Source: Actinomycetes bacterium
GTDB taxonomy: Bacteria > Actinomycetota > Thermoleophilia > BMS3ABIN01
Direction: 5' to 3'
DNA length: 56,348 bases
NCBI GenBank assembly: GCA_024275795.1
Contig: JAJRYJ010000064.1
Span: forward strand, 1-56,348
The translations under genes and the position numbers were made by a program. Every line of letters begins with the position of its first letter. Position 1 is the first letter of the stretch. Shown in pieces: positions 26,201 to 34,296 of the stretch. The notes below the pieces were generated by a model that worked only from the letters and a program-made list of their open reading frames with translations, did no database searches and was not told where the DNA came from.

Positions 26201-26772
26201 TTACCTGGTATGACTGCGTCAGCGGCAACGGCATGAACGGCAACTGGATACTGATCAGCAACCAGGATACGGGCGACGCGGCCGTGGATATCTATATCGA
26301 CGGAAGCCTCCGGGGCAGTTACAGCATCCCCGAGGGCGGTATCATCACTCCCCAGTTCTCCGGCGTAATCGGCGGGCCGGTGCGGGTGGTCTCCAGCAAC
26401 GGCAAGCAGCTGCTGGTGAGCCAGCGCATCATCTATAAGAACAGTTTCGAGGAAGTCCAGGGGTTGACCGCCGCCGACGCCGGCACGGACCTCTGGTTCA
26501 CCTGGTACGATTCCAAACCGGAGAACTCGATGAACGGCAACTGGATACTGGTTTGCAACCGCGGCGACAGCCCGGCCGACGTCGGGGTCTACATCGACGG
26601 CTCGCTCCAGGAACAGGTCACCCTGGGCGTGGGCGAGAACAGGCCCCTCTCCTATGCGGACACCATGGGCGGGCCGGTGCGGGTGGTCTCCACCAACGGC
26701 CAGCCGCTGCTGGCGACCCAGCGGGTGCTCTTCAAAGACAGTTTCAACGAGGTTGCGGGAATCAGCTACTGA
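23236..26772 (+). CDS. Secreted parallel beta-helix protein with Ig-like domain and four WYD modules
   Basis: Surface or secreted protein of 1178 residues. A signal peptide (AAIIASFAVILSVFFFALF) is followed by a CSLREA-type start, TVTNTNDSGAGSLRDAIAEA. From about 100 to 560 come repeated helix rungs with N-x-I-x-G-N-Y-I-G-T-N, IGGT and R-N-L-I-S-G-N blocks, typical of NosD/pectate-lyase-like right-handed beta-helices. A bacterial Ig-like domain lies at about 695-785 (VELFIDDNPVATV). Residues 788-1178 are four modules shared with the S8 protease. In-frame ATGs at 23269 and 23287 are alternative starts that still keep the signal peptide. Such proteins are usually adhesins or polysaccharide-binding proteins; the ligand is unknown. 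Confidence 0.9.
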   Translation: MYALIVWRAKGMKGFPTMVTAEKKNPMAAIIASFAVILSVFFFALFNPLSTATAAQCDFTVTNTNDSGAGSLRDAIAEANWASGTPTVCFAIDSGPQTIIPTSPLPPVTGSMVIDGTTQPGFTGTPLIQINGAGAGQTPGIWITAGNSTVKGLVINGFASNGIFISDNPGNVITGNYIGTNADGTAAVPNGTDGVGIYHSSGHTIGGTSASERNLISGNTGNGIGITGADASGNIVQGNYIGTNASGTGAIANGGDGILLNDAPENIIGGTTGVTPGGACTGACNLVSGNGYNGIGLWYANAAGNQVLGNYVGINAAGTAALANFNIGIELNESPNNTVGGTTAEARNVMSGNGGAGLLLTGSACTGNVIAGNFIGTNAAGTGGVGNQKMGISIGWSPGIYSANNNLIGGATGVTPGGACTGSCNLISGNHDDGVFITDNGGGGANQLKGNFIGTDASGNGSIGNGANGVGILDVANNQIGGSSEAERNIISANGDNGVIIAGWSSTGNRIEGNYIGRTSNGGNMGNTRFGITVASGTDTAILGNGIYANGQHGIDLGYDYVTANDANDWDGGANRQQNFPVVTSATTTGAATTITASLNSTPGTSFRIDFFACPGCNAGPPNDYGEGQTFLGSTTVTTDVFGNVGFGYVSSIPVPGGQYVTATATRMIGEMPAETSEFSQCRQATGTADTAPPSVSIPAPTGGSLVSGTVDFAADADDNTGIAVVELFIDDNPVATVSEHPYSWQWDTTSSSQGDHVLKAVATDLAGLTAQATRTVTVDNFTSTSNYYFTWYDQSSGDWRDWVLLANPATAAGGARTSVKVGATTYADRDMAAGDPAETPSFPGVIGGPVTVSADAPLITSQRVLYKDSFNEITAIPENELEHEYYFTWYDLVSPSMKGNWILVSNQEAVPADVEIYIGGSLRGSYTIPAGGRITPDFPGVMGGPVKITCPTCAAGHKLQASQRVLFNDSFNEVAAVPESGLSSEYLFTWYDCVSGNGMNGNWILISNQDTGDAAVDIYIDGSLRGSYSIPEGGIITPQFSGVIGGPVRVVSSNGKQLLVSQRIIYKNSFEEVQGLTAADAGTDLWFTWYDSKPENSMNGNWILVCNRGDSPADVGVYIDGSLQEQVTLGVGENRPLSYADTMGGPVRVVSTNGQPLLATQRVLFKDSFNEVAGISY
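25597..26769 (+). repeat. Four tandem WYD modules in the beta-helix protein
   Basis: Copies start at 25597, 25891, 26194 and 26491 (98, 101, 99 and 93 residues). Each opens YYFTWYD or similar, then N-W-I-L-V-S-N, Y-I-G/D-G-S-L, F-P-G-V-x-G-G-P-V, S-Q-R-V-L and F-N-E-V. The last copy is the shortest in both proteins and both end within a few residues of F-N-E-V, so the array is a shared C-terminal unit. Confidence 0.9.
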
Positions 26773-29700
26773 CCCGGACTTCGCTCCAGGGTCGCACGAG
26801 CGCCGCTGATGCTTTCGAAAAAGTCCATCATCTGCTGCATCACCCTGTCCCAGGTGTACTCGGCGGCGGTCCTGTAGCCCTCCGCCCTCAGCCTCTCCTG
26901 GAGCTCCTTGTCGGCAAAAAGCCTCTCGAGCGCCTGTTTCAGGCCCTGCGGGTCCTCCTGCCCGACCATCAGGCAGTTGCGTTCGTGTTCGCAGAAGTCG
27001 GCGTTGCCGTGGGCATCGGTGCAGATGACCGGCGCGCCGGCGGCCATCGCCTCCAGCACCGGCAGGCAGAAACCCTCGTGGCGGGAGGTCTGCACGAAGA
27101 CGGTTGCCCGGTTATAGAGTTCGTTGACTTCCTCGTCCGACGGCCGCAGGAAGTACTCCGCCCCCTCCAGGCCCTCCGCCAGCGCCGGCTCGATACCGAA
27201 CATCCACAACCTCGGCCGCGACTCGCCCATTGCCTTCCAGCCGTCGATGGTCATGGGCAGATTCTTCAGATAGTGGCTGCGTCCCAGCGTGAGCAGCACA
27301 TCCTCTTCGCGCTCCACTTCCAGGGGTCTGAAGATGTTCTCGTCGATGCCGCAGCCGACCATTGCCGGCGTCACGCCCATCTCCTCCAGCTGGCGGCCGT
27401 TCCAGTGCGACTCGGTGATGTAGTTGAACTCCTTGCGATACCGGGAGAGGACCACGCTCTGCATATAGGGGTCATCCCGGTAATATGAGGTCTCGATATC
27501 CTGCACGTAATAAACGGGGATGCCGCGGCTTACTGAAGCCAGCCACACCGGCACCGCTGTTTCCCACCAGGTGGCCACCTTGACGGCGTCCTCCCGCTTC
27601 AGGGCATCGACCAGCTCGGAATAATCAGCGAACTCGCGTACCGGCGCATCCAGAGGAAACCAGTCCGGAGGGCCCTCAAGCGCATAGAGTTCGGCGTTCA
27701 CCCCCATGGCCTGCAGCCGGTTCAGGTGCTCGAACACCAGCCTGTGGCCGCCACCCACGCCCGTGGACTGGAGCACGTAGATGACATGCAGCCGCCCCTG
27801 TTCATCCATGACGTCACGCCGGTCGAACCAGTCGCCCCATTTATCCCAGAAATAATTGAGCGAGCTCATCTCCCGCTCCCCCTGCTGCTTTGTGCGGGTA
27901 GCTGATTCGTGATGGTATAACACGGCCGGCGGATAGTAGAAACACTTGTACCCGGCCTCCCAGGCCCTCAGGCAGTAATCCATGTCCTCGAAGGCCATGC
28001 GGAAGCCCTCGTCCAGGAAACCGATCTCATCGATCACGCTGCGCTTGACGTACATGCAGGCGCCGGTGACACCGAGGACATAATTGGGGATATTGGCCGG
28101 CGGGAAATCCGACGGCTGGAAACGGTAATAGTGGTCGAACCACTGCGGCGCCCCGGGGTTGCGGCAGGTTCCGGCAAACTGGATCCTCCCGTCGGGATAC
28201 AGCAGTTTGGCGCCGACGATGCCGATTTCCTCTTCCGAGCAGGCGCCGTACTGAAGCGCCTGCAGCCAGCCGGGCTCCGCCGTGGTGTCGCTGTTGAGGA
28301 TGACCACATCTCCCTGCGCGGCGGCCCTGAGGCCCCGGTTGACGGTCCTGGCGAAGCCGCCGTTCTCCTCGCTGTAGATGACTCTGACGCCGCCGCCTTC
28401 CACTGACCGCAGGAAATCCAGGTGCGCCTGGTCGCTGCTGGCGTCATCCACCACTATCACGCTGGCCATGCCCGGCTCCACGGTCTTCTCGATGCTCCTC
28501 AGGCAGGGCGCCAGCACCTGATGGTCGTTGTAACTGGGTATGATGATCGTCACCGGCCGCTTGTGGTCGCGATACCAGCGTCTGATCTCGCCCTGTTCGC
28601 GGGCCGGCGTCCGGATGCGCGATGAGATCGATGCCGGCAGGCGGCTGGAGACGTAGCCGGCAGCCTTGCGCGCGAACTCCCGCGGACCCTCGTTGCGGAT
28701 GACCGAGGCCGAGCGCCAGAGGCCGCGCATTGGCCTGGTGGCGGCCCAGCTCTTTGAGGCGTAGACGCGCTCCAGCTCTGCAGTGCGTTCCCTGAGTTCC
28801 CGGTCCTTGTGGCCCAGCATCCGCTGACGCCGCTCCACCTCGCGCTTCAGGTTCTCCACGTCCTGCGCCAGCTGCGCGATCATACCGTCCTTCCTGTGCC
28901 CCTCGACTGCCAGCTGCTCGATGCGCCGCCGCTCGGCGGCGATGATCTCGGCGATCACCGCCTGGCTCTTCCTCACTATCTCGAGGTAGAGCTCCGCATC
29001 GATGCCGCCCGCCTCGAGCTCAAGGTCTCTCAACGCAGCTTCCTTCTTGATGAAATAGACGTGGCGGTATGATTCCTGTTCATGGTCGTAAGGGAAGACG
29101 CGGCTGTTGTAGAAAGCATTGAAGTCGCGGAAGCGCTCGATGGCCTCGCCGAAGATGAAATTGGCGAAGATCATGTTCTCCCAGAGCCAGATGCTGTTAT
29201 TGGGAATCACCTGGAAGCTGTAGCCGGCCTCATGGATGAACGCCTCCAGCTCATCGCCGTCCGGCAGGCCGTGCTCGATATGCTCCTTGAGCCAGGCGTG
29301 GTCCTCGCCGCCGGAGATGATCCTGTAGGTCTCGTTGGCATAGCGCTCAGCCGCGGCCGTGGCCCGGGAAGCAAACGGGGCCGCCAGGATGACGGCCTTG
29401 AGCGCGACCCGCAGGTTCTCGTCCAGGTATCGCCTGCGGTCCTCCGGGGGGATATGCTCGTAGACGTCAGCCGATACCACGAAGTCGAATTCCCCGTCTT
29501 CGAGCGGCATCTCGCGTCCGTCGCCCCTGATGAAGTTGGCGTCTTCATCCGAGTCGACCGCGTCCGGGTCGGGGTCGAGATAGAAGACTTCGTCCTCAGG
29601 CAGGAACTTGCGCAGCAGGTTCCCCCGGCCGCCTACGTCGAGCACGCGGAAGCTTTTCCCCTCCTCGCCGCGATTGGCGCCGATTATGTCCCTGATCAGA

Positions 29701-29789
29701 GCGTAGCGGCCGTACTGGTCGAAGGGGAGCTGCCGCTTCAGTTGTTCATCACTGGCTTCAGTCATACGCCCAATCTTGATTTCCGGCAA
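26766..29789 (-). CDS. Three-module protein: methyltransferase, GT2, GT4
   Basis: A 1007-residue multifunctional glycan enzyme. Residues 1-240 are a class I methyltransferase (VLDVGGRGNLLRKF, then DGEFDFVVSADVYEHIPPED). About 295-345 is a coiled coil (AQDVENLKREVERRQRMLGH). About 414-650 is a GT2 domain (TIIIPSYNDHQVL, VVDDASSDQ, the DxD-type ILNSDTTAE, FRMAFEDMDYCLRAWEAGYK). About 690-1000 is a GT4-like domain (VYVLQSTGVGGG-type entry, LLTLGRSHYLKNLPMTIDGW, SRHEGFCLPVLEAMAAGAPV). All motifs look intact. It abuts the Wzt gene (stop and start touch), so it is in the exporter operon and probably elongates and caps the exported polymer. The 3' end overlaps the convergent beta-helix gene by 7 bases. 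Confidence 0.9.
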   Translation of the reverse strand: MPEIKIGRMTEASDEQLKRQLPFDQYGRYALIRDIIGANRGEEGKSFRVLDVGGRGNLLRKFLPEDEVFYLDPDPDAVDSDEDANFIRGDGREMPLEDGEFDFVVSADVYEHIPPEDRRRYLDENLRVALKAVILAAPFASRATAAAERYANETYRIISGGEDHAWLKEHIEHGLPDGDELEAFIHEAGYSFQVIPNNSIWLWENMIFANFIFGEAIERFRDFNAFYNSRVFPYDHEQESYRHVYFIKKEAALRDLELEAGGIDAELYLEIVRKSQAVIAEIIAAERRRIEQLAVEGHRKDGMIAQLAQDVENLKREVERRQRMLGHKDRELRERTAELERVYASKSWAATRPMRGLWRSASVIRNEGPREFARKAAGYVSSRLPASISSRIRTPAREQGEIRRWYRDHKRPVTIIIPSYNDHQVLAPCLRSIEKTVEPGMASVIVVDDASSDQAHLDFLRSVEGGGVRVIYSEENGGFARTVNRGLRAAAQGDVVILNSDTTAEPGWLQALQYGACSEEEIGIVGAKLLYPDGRIQFAGTCRNPGAPQWFDHYYRFQPSDFPPANIPNYVLGVTGACMYVKRSVIDEIGFLDEGFRMAFEDMDYCLRAWEAGYKCFYYPPAVLYHHESATRTKQQGEREMSSLNYFWDKWGDWFDRRDVMDEQGRLHVIYVLQSTGVGGGHRLVFEHLNRLQAMGVNAELYALEGPPDWFPLDAPVREFADYSELVDALKREDAVKVATWWETAVPVWLASVSRGIPVYYVQDIETSYYRDDPYMQSVVLSRYRKEFNYITESHWNGRQLEEMGVTPAMVGCGIDENIFRPLEVEREEDVLLTLGRSHYLKNLPMTIDGWKAMGESRPRLWMFGIEPALAEGLEGAEYFLRPSDEEVNELYNRATVFVQTSRHEGFCLPVLEAMAAGAPVICTDAHGNADFCEHERNCLMVGQEDPQGLKQALERLFADKELQERLRAEGYRTAAEYTWDRVMQQMMDFFESISGARATLERSPGQ

Positions 29790-31019
29790 TCATGGTGCAT
29801 CCTCCGCCGGCCTGTTTTCCCAGGCCGCATCCAGCTTGATCATGCCGCCGTAATTCTTCTCTTCGGTGACAACCTTGAAACTGTTGGCCTTATCAATATG
29901 GTCCAGGGGGTTGAGTATCTCCCAGTCGAATATTACTACTGTCGTATAGTAGCTACCCTCGTTGAAGGGGTTTTTCCTCACCCTCAGCTCGATACTGCCC
30001 TCTCCTTCGACACTGTCGATCACCATGCCGGATGTCCTGGTGTTCGGCCCGGCAACACAGACGCCGACATCATTGTAGAAAGCAATCCCGAATACCGGCT
30101 TCTCGACAGCCGTGCGGGCTCGATAGCCGATTCTTAAGATGATGTCATCGCCGGACTGGAATATTTTCTGCGGCTTCCGATGCTCATCCAGGCTCTCCAC
30201 GCTGGTGATTTCGATCTTTCTTTCCGAACCGTCGGCCGCCCCGACGTCTTCACCCTCCCGCCGTTCCTTCTCCAGGGCGTTGAGCCTGCTGTATTCCAGC
30301 GAGACCTGCTTGGGATTGCCCAGCTCCACCTTGCGGCCCTTGTCTATCAGCAGCACCCGGTCGCAGAACTTCTCCACCATGTCCATACCGTGGGTCACGA
30401 AGAGGATGGTCCGCTTCTCCTCCTTGAAGCGTGAGAACTCGCGGATGCACTTCTCCTGGAAGTTGGCGTCGCCCACGGCCAGCACCTCGTCGATCAGCAG
30501 GATCTCCGAATGGGCCCGGATGGCCACGGAGAAAGCCAGCCTCACGTGCATTCCCGAGGAGAAGTTCTGCACCTTCATGTCCACGAACTCCTCCAGCTCG
30601 GCGAAGTGGATTATCTCGTCGAACTTGCTGTCGATCTCCTTGCGGGAAAGACCGAGGATGGCGCCGTTGAGATAGATGTTCTCCCTGGCCGTCAGCTCCG
30701 GGTTGAAGCCGACGCCCAGCTCCAGGAAGGGCGAGATGCGCCCGTTGACCCTGACCTTGCCGCTGCTGGGCATATAGATGCCGGCGATGATCTTCAGCAG
30801 TGTCGACTTGCCGCAGCCGTTACGGCCGATGATGCCGAAAAACTCCCCCTTCCTGACCTGGAAGTCAAGATCCCTGAGCGCCTCCAGCTCCGAGTAACTC
30901 TTCTTGCGGAAGACGTTCAGTACCGTGGCCTTGAGCGTCGAGTGCTTCTCGTGGGGAATCCTGAAGTTCTTTGAGAGCTTTTCCACAGAGATGGCGATGT
31001 TGTCCCCTGCGGCCGCCAT
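29790..31019 (-). CDS. wzt: Wzt-type ABC transporter ATPase with C-terminal glycan-binding domain
   Basis: Powers export of an undecaprenyl-linked polysaccharide. Walker A is GRNGCGKST (about 65-73), the signature region is NFSSGMHVRLAFSVAI, Walker B is ILLIDEVLAVGD and the switch His is in LFVTHGMDM. Residues after about 260 form the extra beta-sandwich domain of Wzt proteins (GDDIILRIGYRARTAVEKPV, GIAFYNDVGVCVAG), which in characterised members recognises the end-modified glycan. The start ATG at 31019 overlaps the permease stop as TGATG. A longer open frame upstream to 31715 is the permease gene read in another frame. The 409 residues fit the long Wzt class. Confidence 0.93.
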   Translation of the reverse strand: MAAAGDNIAISVEKLSKNFRIPHEKHSTLKATVLNVFRKKSYSELEALRDLDFQVRKGEFFGIIGRNGCGKSTLLKIIAGIYMPSSGKVRVNGRISPFLELGVGFNPELTARENIYLNGAILGLSRKEIDSKFDEIIHFAELEEFVDMKVQNFSSGMHVRLAFSVAIRAHSEILLIDEVLAVGDANFQEKCIREFSRFKEEKRTILFVTHGMDMVEKFCDRVLLIDKGRKVELGNPKQVSLEYSRLNALEKERREGEDVGAADGSERKIEITSVESLDEHRKPQKIFQSGDDIILRIGYRARTAVEKPVFGIAFYNDVGVCVAGPNTRTSGMVIDSVEGEGSIELRVRKNPFNEGSYYTTVVIFDWEILNPLDHIDKANSFKVVTEEKNYGGMIKLDAAWENRPAEDAP

Positions 31020-31813
31020 CAGATCTCCTCGGCGAACCTGTAGGCTTCCCTCTGGAAGAACCAGTATCCCACCACGAAGATCAGCACCGATAAAGCGTAT
31101 GGCACCAGCGCCAGCGGGTAGCCGAGCACGCTGGCGGCCGTCGCCGTATCGTTGGATATCAGCAGGTAACGGCCGTCCTGAATCACCTGCGCCAGCGGGC
31201 TCAGCATCAGCAGCTTCTGGAAGCCCTCCGGCACCAGGCTCAGCGGGTAGAGGATGGGCGTAGCGTAAAACAGCGCCTGGGTGGTCACCTCCCAGATATG
31301 GCCGATATCGCGGAAGCGCACGAACAGCGAGGCCAGGAACAGGGAGATTCCCGAGGTGAGGATGAAGAACTCCAGCAGCACCAGGATGAACAGGGGCGCC
31401 GTCCAGGGCACGGACACCTTGGCGAAAGCCATGAAGATGAAAAAGACGATGATGTTGAGGAACAGGGTGATCAGCGCCGTGATCGACGCCGACACCGTCA
31501 GCACTATCCTCGGGAAATAGACTTTCCTGATCAGGTCGCCCCGGCCGACGATGGAGGTCAGCGAAGAGAAGCTGGCCTCGGTGAAGAAAGTCCAGAGCAC
31601 GATGCCCAGCAGCAGGTAGACCGGGTAGTTGGGCACGGCGCCGCCGATCTTGAAGAACTTGGTGAACACTACCAGCAGCACGCCGAAGAACATCAGCGGC
31701 TTGGCCAGTGACCACAGGTATCCGAAGAACGAGGCCTTGTATTTGAGCTTGAAGTCGGTGAGGGTAAGCTCCCTCACCATCCCCGAGTATTTATAGGGCT
31801 GAAGCTCCTTCAT
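31019..31813 (-). CDS. wzm: Wzm-type ABC-2 polysaccharide export permease
   Basis: Membrane subunit of the glycan exporter, 264 residues with six helices. The family signatures are YSGMVRELTLTDFKLKYK at the N-terminus (amphipathic gate helix), FGYLWSLAKPLMFFGVLLVV, FLASLFVRFRDIGHIW and the late PLAQVIQDGRYLL. It pairs with the Wzt gene, which it overlaps. It follows the LgfP-SpoIID gene by 113 bases on the same strand, so cell-wall hydrolysis and glycan export may share a transcript. Confidence 0.93.
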   Translation of the reverse strand: MKELQPYKYSGMVRELTLTDFKLKYKASFFGYLWSLAKPLMFFGVLLVVFTKFFKIGGAVPNYPVYLLLGIVLWTFFTEASFSSLTSIVGRGDLIRKVYFPRIVLTVSASITALITLFLNIIVFFIFMAFAKVSVPWTAPLFILVLLEFFILTSGISLFLASLFVRFRDIGHIWEVTTQALFYATPILYPLSLVPEGFQKLLMLSPLAQVIQDGRYLLISNDTATAASVLGYPLALVPYALSVLIFVVGYWFFQREAYRFAEEI

Positions 31814-31926
31814 CAGCGGGGCTTGCTCATGTCGGAACGCTCATGGTGCAGAGTCATCGAAAGAGTCCCCCATGGACATGGGTGGTCACAGCGGTAACAG
31901 ATTTTATCACAAAGGCAGGGGGAGGT

Positions 31927-34290
31927 TCAGGGCGCGAGGCTGGTGACGGCCACCCTGATATTCTTGTTGGTGTCCATGGTCTGGACCGCCGTCCCGGAGT
32001 AGTAATAAGTGAGGATGTCCTGGTAGCTGTCACCGCGCTCGGCGCGCTTGATGGCGCCGTAACCGCTCATGCCGACGCCGTGGCCGTTGAGAGTCATGCC
32101 GTTGCAGTCAGGGTCGGGAACGCTGGCGAGCCAGGGCCAGGTAGCCGTCCCCCAGACCTCCTGGGCCGAGCGGGTCCTGCCGTAAGAGTTGGAGAAGTAG
32201 GTGGCGATGGCTATCTGCCCCTGGTAGGTGACCACCTGGCCGCTGGTTGAATCCACCGCCGCCGCCAGGTCGGGGAAGCGGGCCTCCAGCCCGTAGCCCT
32301 TGTAGACCTGGTCGTCGCCGTTACCGTTACGACTGTTTTTCAGATGGAAGATATCCTGGCTGCCGCCGTAGTACTTGCCCCCCCGGTTGACGTGGTAAAG
32401 TGCGTAACCGCGGGCGGCCACGCTCATGGCGCGCAGGAACTCGGTGGGAGACCCGGTGCTGGACTCGGCGATGCCTCGCAGGTAGAGCTCCAGCGGCAGC
32501 TCGTTGATGACCCACACCTTGTCGGAAACCGGTGAATAACGCACCTCGATCGTGCCCCGGAAGCGGTTATCGTCGAGACTCTGGTTCCAGGAAGGGACGT
32601 CGTGGTATGAGGTCACCTGCATGATGCCGCCGCCGATGGTGGGCGACATGCGGATATAGGCGTTACCCGTGTGGCTCAACCCCGGCCCCACAACCGTGTA
32701 GCTGCCGCCGCTGTAGCTGACGGCCACCTCCTGGCCGGCCCCGAGCACGCCCAGCAGCGCGCCGTTGCCGTCCCTGACCTCGAAAGAGGTATCAGCCGTC
32801 ACCGTCGTAGAATTATTGTAGAAGACCTGTGCGCCCGTGGACGGGCTCCAGTAAATATGCCCGTTCTGGAAGTCGCTGCGGCGGCCGCCGCCGAACGCGT
32901 ATTCGTCCGTCACCGGCAGGCCCAGGGACCCAGCGGGGCCTGCAAGCTCCAGGTATCTGGCGAGCACGGCGCCGTAGACGGCGTGAGCGTCTGTGGCGGC
33001 GGACCAGTAGATGCGCCCGTTCTGGAAATCACTGCCGCGCCCGCTGCCGGCATCGTACTCGCCGGTGGTCGGCATCCCCAGGCCGCCGGTGGGTCCGCCG
33101 AAGTCCATCCACTTGGCGTAGATGGCCCCGTAGACCTCGTGGGCGCCGGTGGCCGGATGATAGTAGATCTTCGCGAACTGGAAATCGCTCTCGCGGCCGC
33201 CGTCCAGGCCGCTGATGTCGAACTCGTCTGTCACCGGCAGGCCAAGAGCCCCAGGGCCGCCCCTGTCCAGATAGGTGTGCAGGATGCCGCCGTAGACTGC
33301 ATGGGTCCCCGTCTCAGGAGACCAGTAAATGCGCCCGTTGAGGAACTCGTTGGCTCTCGCGCCTGCCACGCCGTCCACATCTATCTCATCCGTCAGAGCA
33401 GGGCCGATGGCCGATGCCGGGCCGCCCAGTTCATTGTATTTCAGGTAGATGGCTCCGTATACCACATGGGCGCCTGCCGCCGAGTACCAGGTGACCGCCC
33501 CGTGCTCGTAATCCTGGGCCCTGCCGACGTAGCCTGCGTACTCATCGCTGACAGGCATGCCGAAATAACCCGAGGGGCCGCCCCACTCCGTGTATTTGTC
33601 ATAGATGGCGCCGTAGCTTACATGGACGCCCGTGGCCGGGCTCCAGAGGAAATGGCCGCCGCCGGTGTCGGTCTGCCGGCCGCCGCTGACGCCGCTGATG
33701 TCATATTCGTCATCGACGGGCGGGCCCCAGACTGCGGAGCCACCGGTCTCCAGGTATTTGCCGAGGATGGCGCCATAAATCATGTGGGCGCCGTACCCCG
33801 GGTCCCAGTAAATACGTCCGCCCTGGAAATCGCTCTCACGCCCGCCGCTCACTCCCGGGGCGTCGTATTCATCGGTCACCGGGAACCCGAGGCGGCCGGG
33901 GCCGCCCTCAACCAGATACTTGTCGAGGATGGCGCCGTAGACTACATGAGCGCTGCTGGCCGCAGACCAGTAGATCCTGCCGCCCTCGAAATCATTCGCT
34001 CGCCCAGACGCCACGCCGTACTCGTCGCTGCGGGGCATGCCCAGGAAGCCGCCGCCGGCGCCCAGCGAATCGTACTTGCCAAGGATGCCGCCCAGCACCC
34101 AGTATCCCTGGCCGATACCGTTGTCCCAGATAATCCTGCCGAAGGCGAAGTCCTGGGCGACGCCGCCGGTAACCGGGTACTGCAGATTGATGGCGCCGCC
34201 GGGATCGCCGTGCAGCGCGTCCCACTTGGTATAGATGGGCTCGTCTATGGGCACGGGCGAGTAGGCCACCGATGACCGCAGGGTCGGCAA
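31927..34290 (-). CDS. LGFP-repeat SpoIID/LytB domain protein (C-terminal part of a split gene)
   Basis: Extracytoplasmic peptidoglycan-active protein part. Residues 1-470 hold nine LGFP-type repeats of about 52 residues, each with a GxPxxDEY turn and GRIYWSPATGAHxVYGAI. These repeats are found in actinobacterial wall proteins and are thought to bind the cell wall. The C-terminal SpoIID/LytB domain has LPLELYLRGIAES, SVAARGYALYH, YFSNSYGRTRSAQEVWG and GHGVGMSGYGAI; SpoIID is a lytic transglycosylase family. The open frame starts at a TTG with no ribosome site and no signal peptide. It lies in the same frame as the upstream amidase, one codon after that gene's TAG, so it is probably the missing part of that protein. 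Confidence 0.88.
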   Translation of the reverse strand: MPTLRSSVAYSPVPIDEPIYTKWDALHGDPGGAINLQYPVTGGVAQDFAFGRIIWDNGIGQGYWVLGGILGKYDSLGAGGGFLGMPRSDEYGVASGRANDFEGGRIYWSAASSAHVVYGAILDKYLVEGGPGRLGFPVTDEYDAPGVSGGRESDFQGGRIYWDPGYGAHMIYGAILGKYLETGGSAVWGPPVDDEYDISGVSGGRQTDTGGGHFLWSPATGVHVSYGAIYDKYTEWGGPSGYFGMPVSDEYAGYVGRAQDYEHGAVTWYSAAGAHVVYGAIYLKYNELGGPASAIGPALTDEIDVDGVAGARANEFLNGRIYWSPETGTHAVYGGILHTYLDRGGPGALGLPVTDEFDISGLDGGRESDFQFAKIYYHPATGAHEVYGAIYAKWMDFGGPTGGLGMPTTGEYDAGSGRGSDFQNGRIYWSAATDAHAVYGAVLARYLELAGPAGSLGLPVTDEYAFGGGRRSDFQNGHIYWSPSTGAQVFYNNSTTVTADTSFEVRDGNGALLGVLGAGQEVAVSYSGGSYTVVGPGLSHTGNAYIRMSPTIGGGIMQVTSYHDVPSWNQSLDDNRFRGTIEVRYSPVSDKVWVINELPLELYLRGIAESSTGSPTEFLRAMSVAARGYALYHVNRGGKYYGGSQDIFHLKNSRNGNGDDQVYKGYGLEARFPDLAAAVDSTSGQVVTYQGQIAIATYFSNSYGRTRSAQEVWGTATWPWLASVPDPDCNGMTLNGHGVGMSGYGAIKRAERGDSYQDILTYYYSGTAVQTMDTNKNIRVAVTSLAP

Positions 34291-34293
34291 CAG

Positions 34294-34296
34294 CTA
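34294..34296 (-). other. In-frame TAG splitting amidase and LGFP-SpoIID
   Basis: The amidase reads GHRDVGSTACPGNGLH, then TAG, then LLPTLRSSVAYSP in the same frame. In PGRP-type wall hydrolases a short linker such as this normally continues after the CPG(N/D)GL zinc-site motif. CAG to TAG would create the stop. TAG ends greA properly in the same window, so reassignment is unlikely. Confidence 0.85.

Noticed and set aside
31020..31715. N-terminal extension of the Wzt frame
   Set aside because: These 232 codons are the permease gene in another frame; the ATG at 31019 gives the normal Wzt start.
12132..34296. Reassigned TAA/TAG codons (Gln code)
   Set aside because: greA ends in TAG, and the ABC-2 permease, PqqD-like and cytochrome genes end in TAA at expected lengths.
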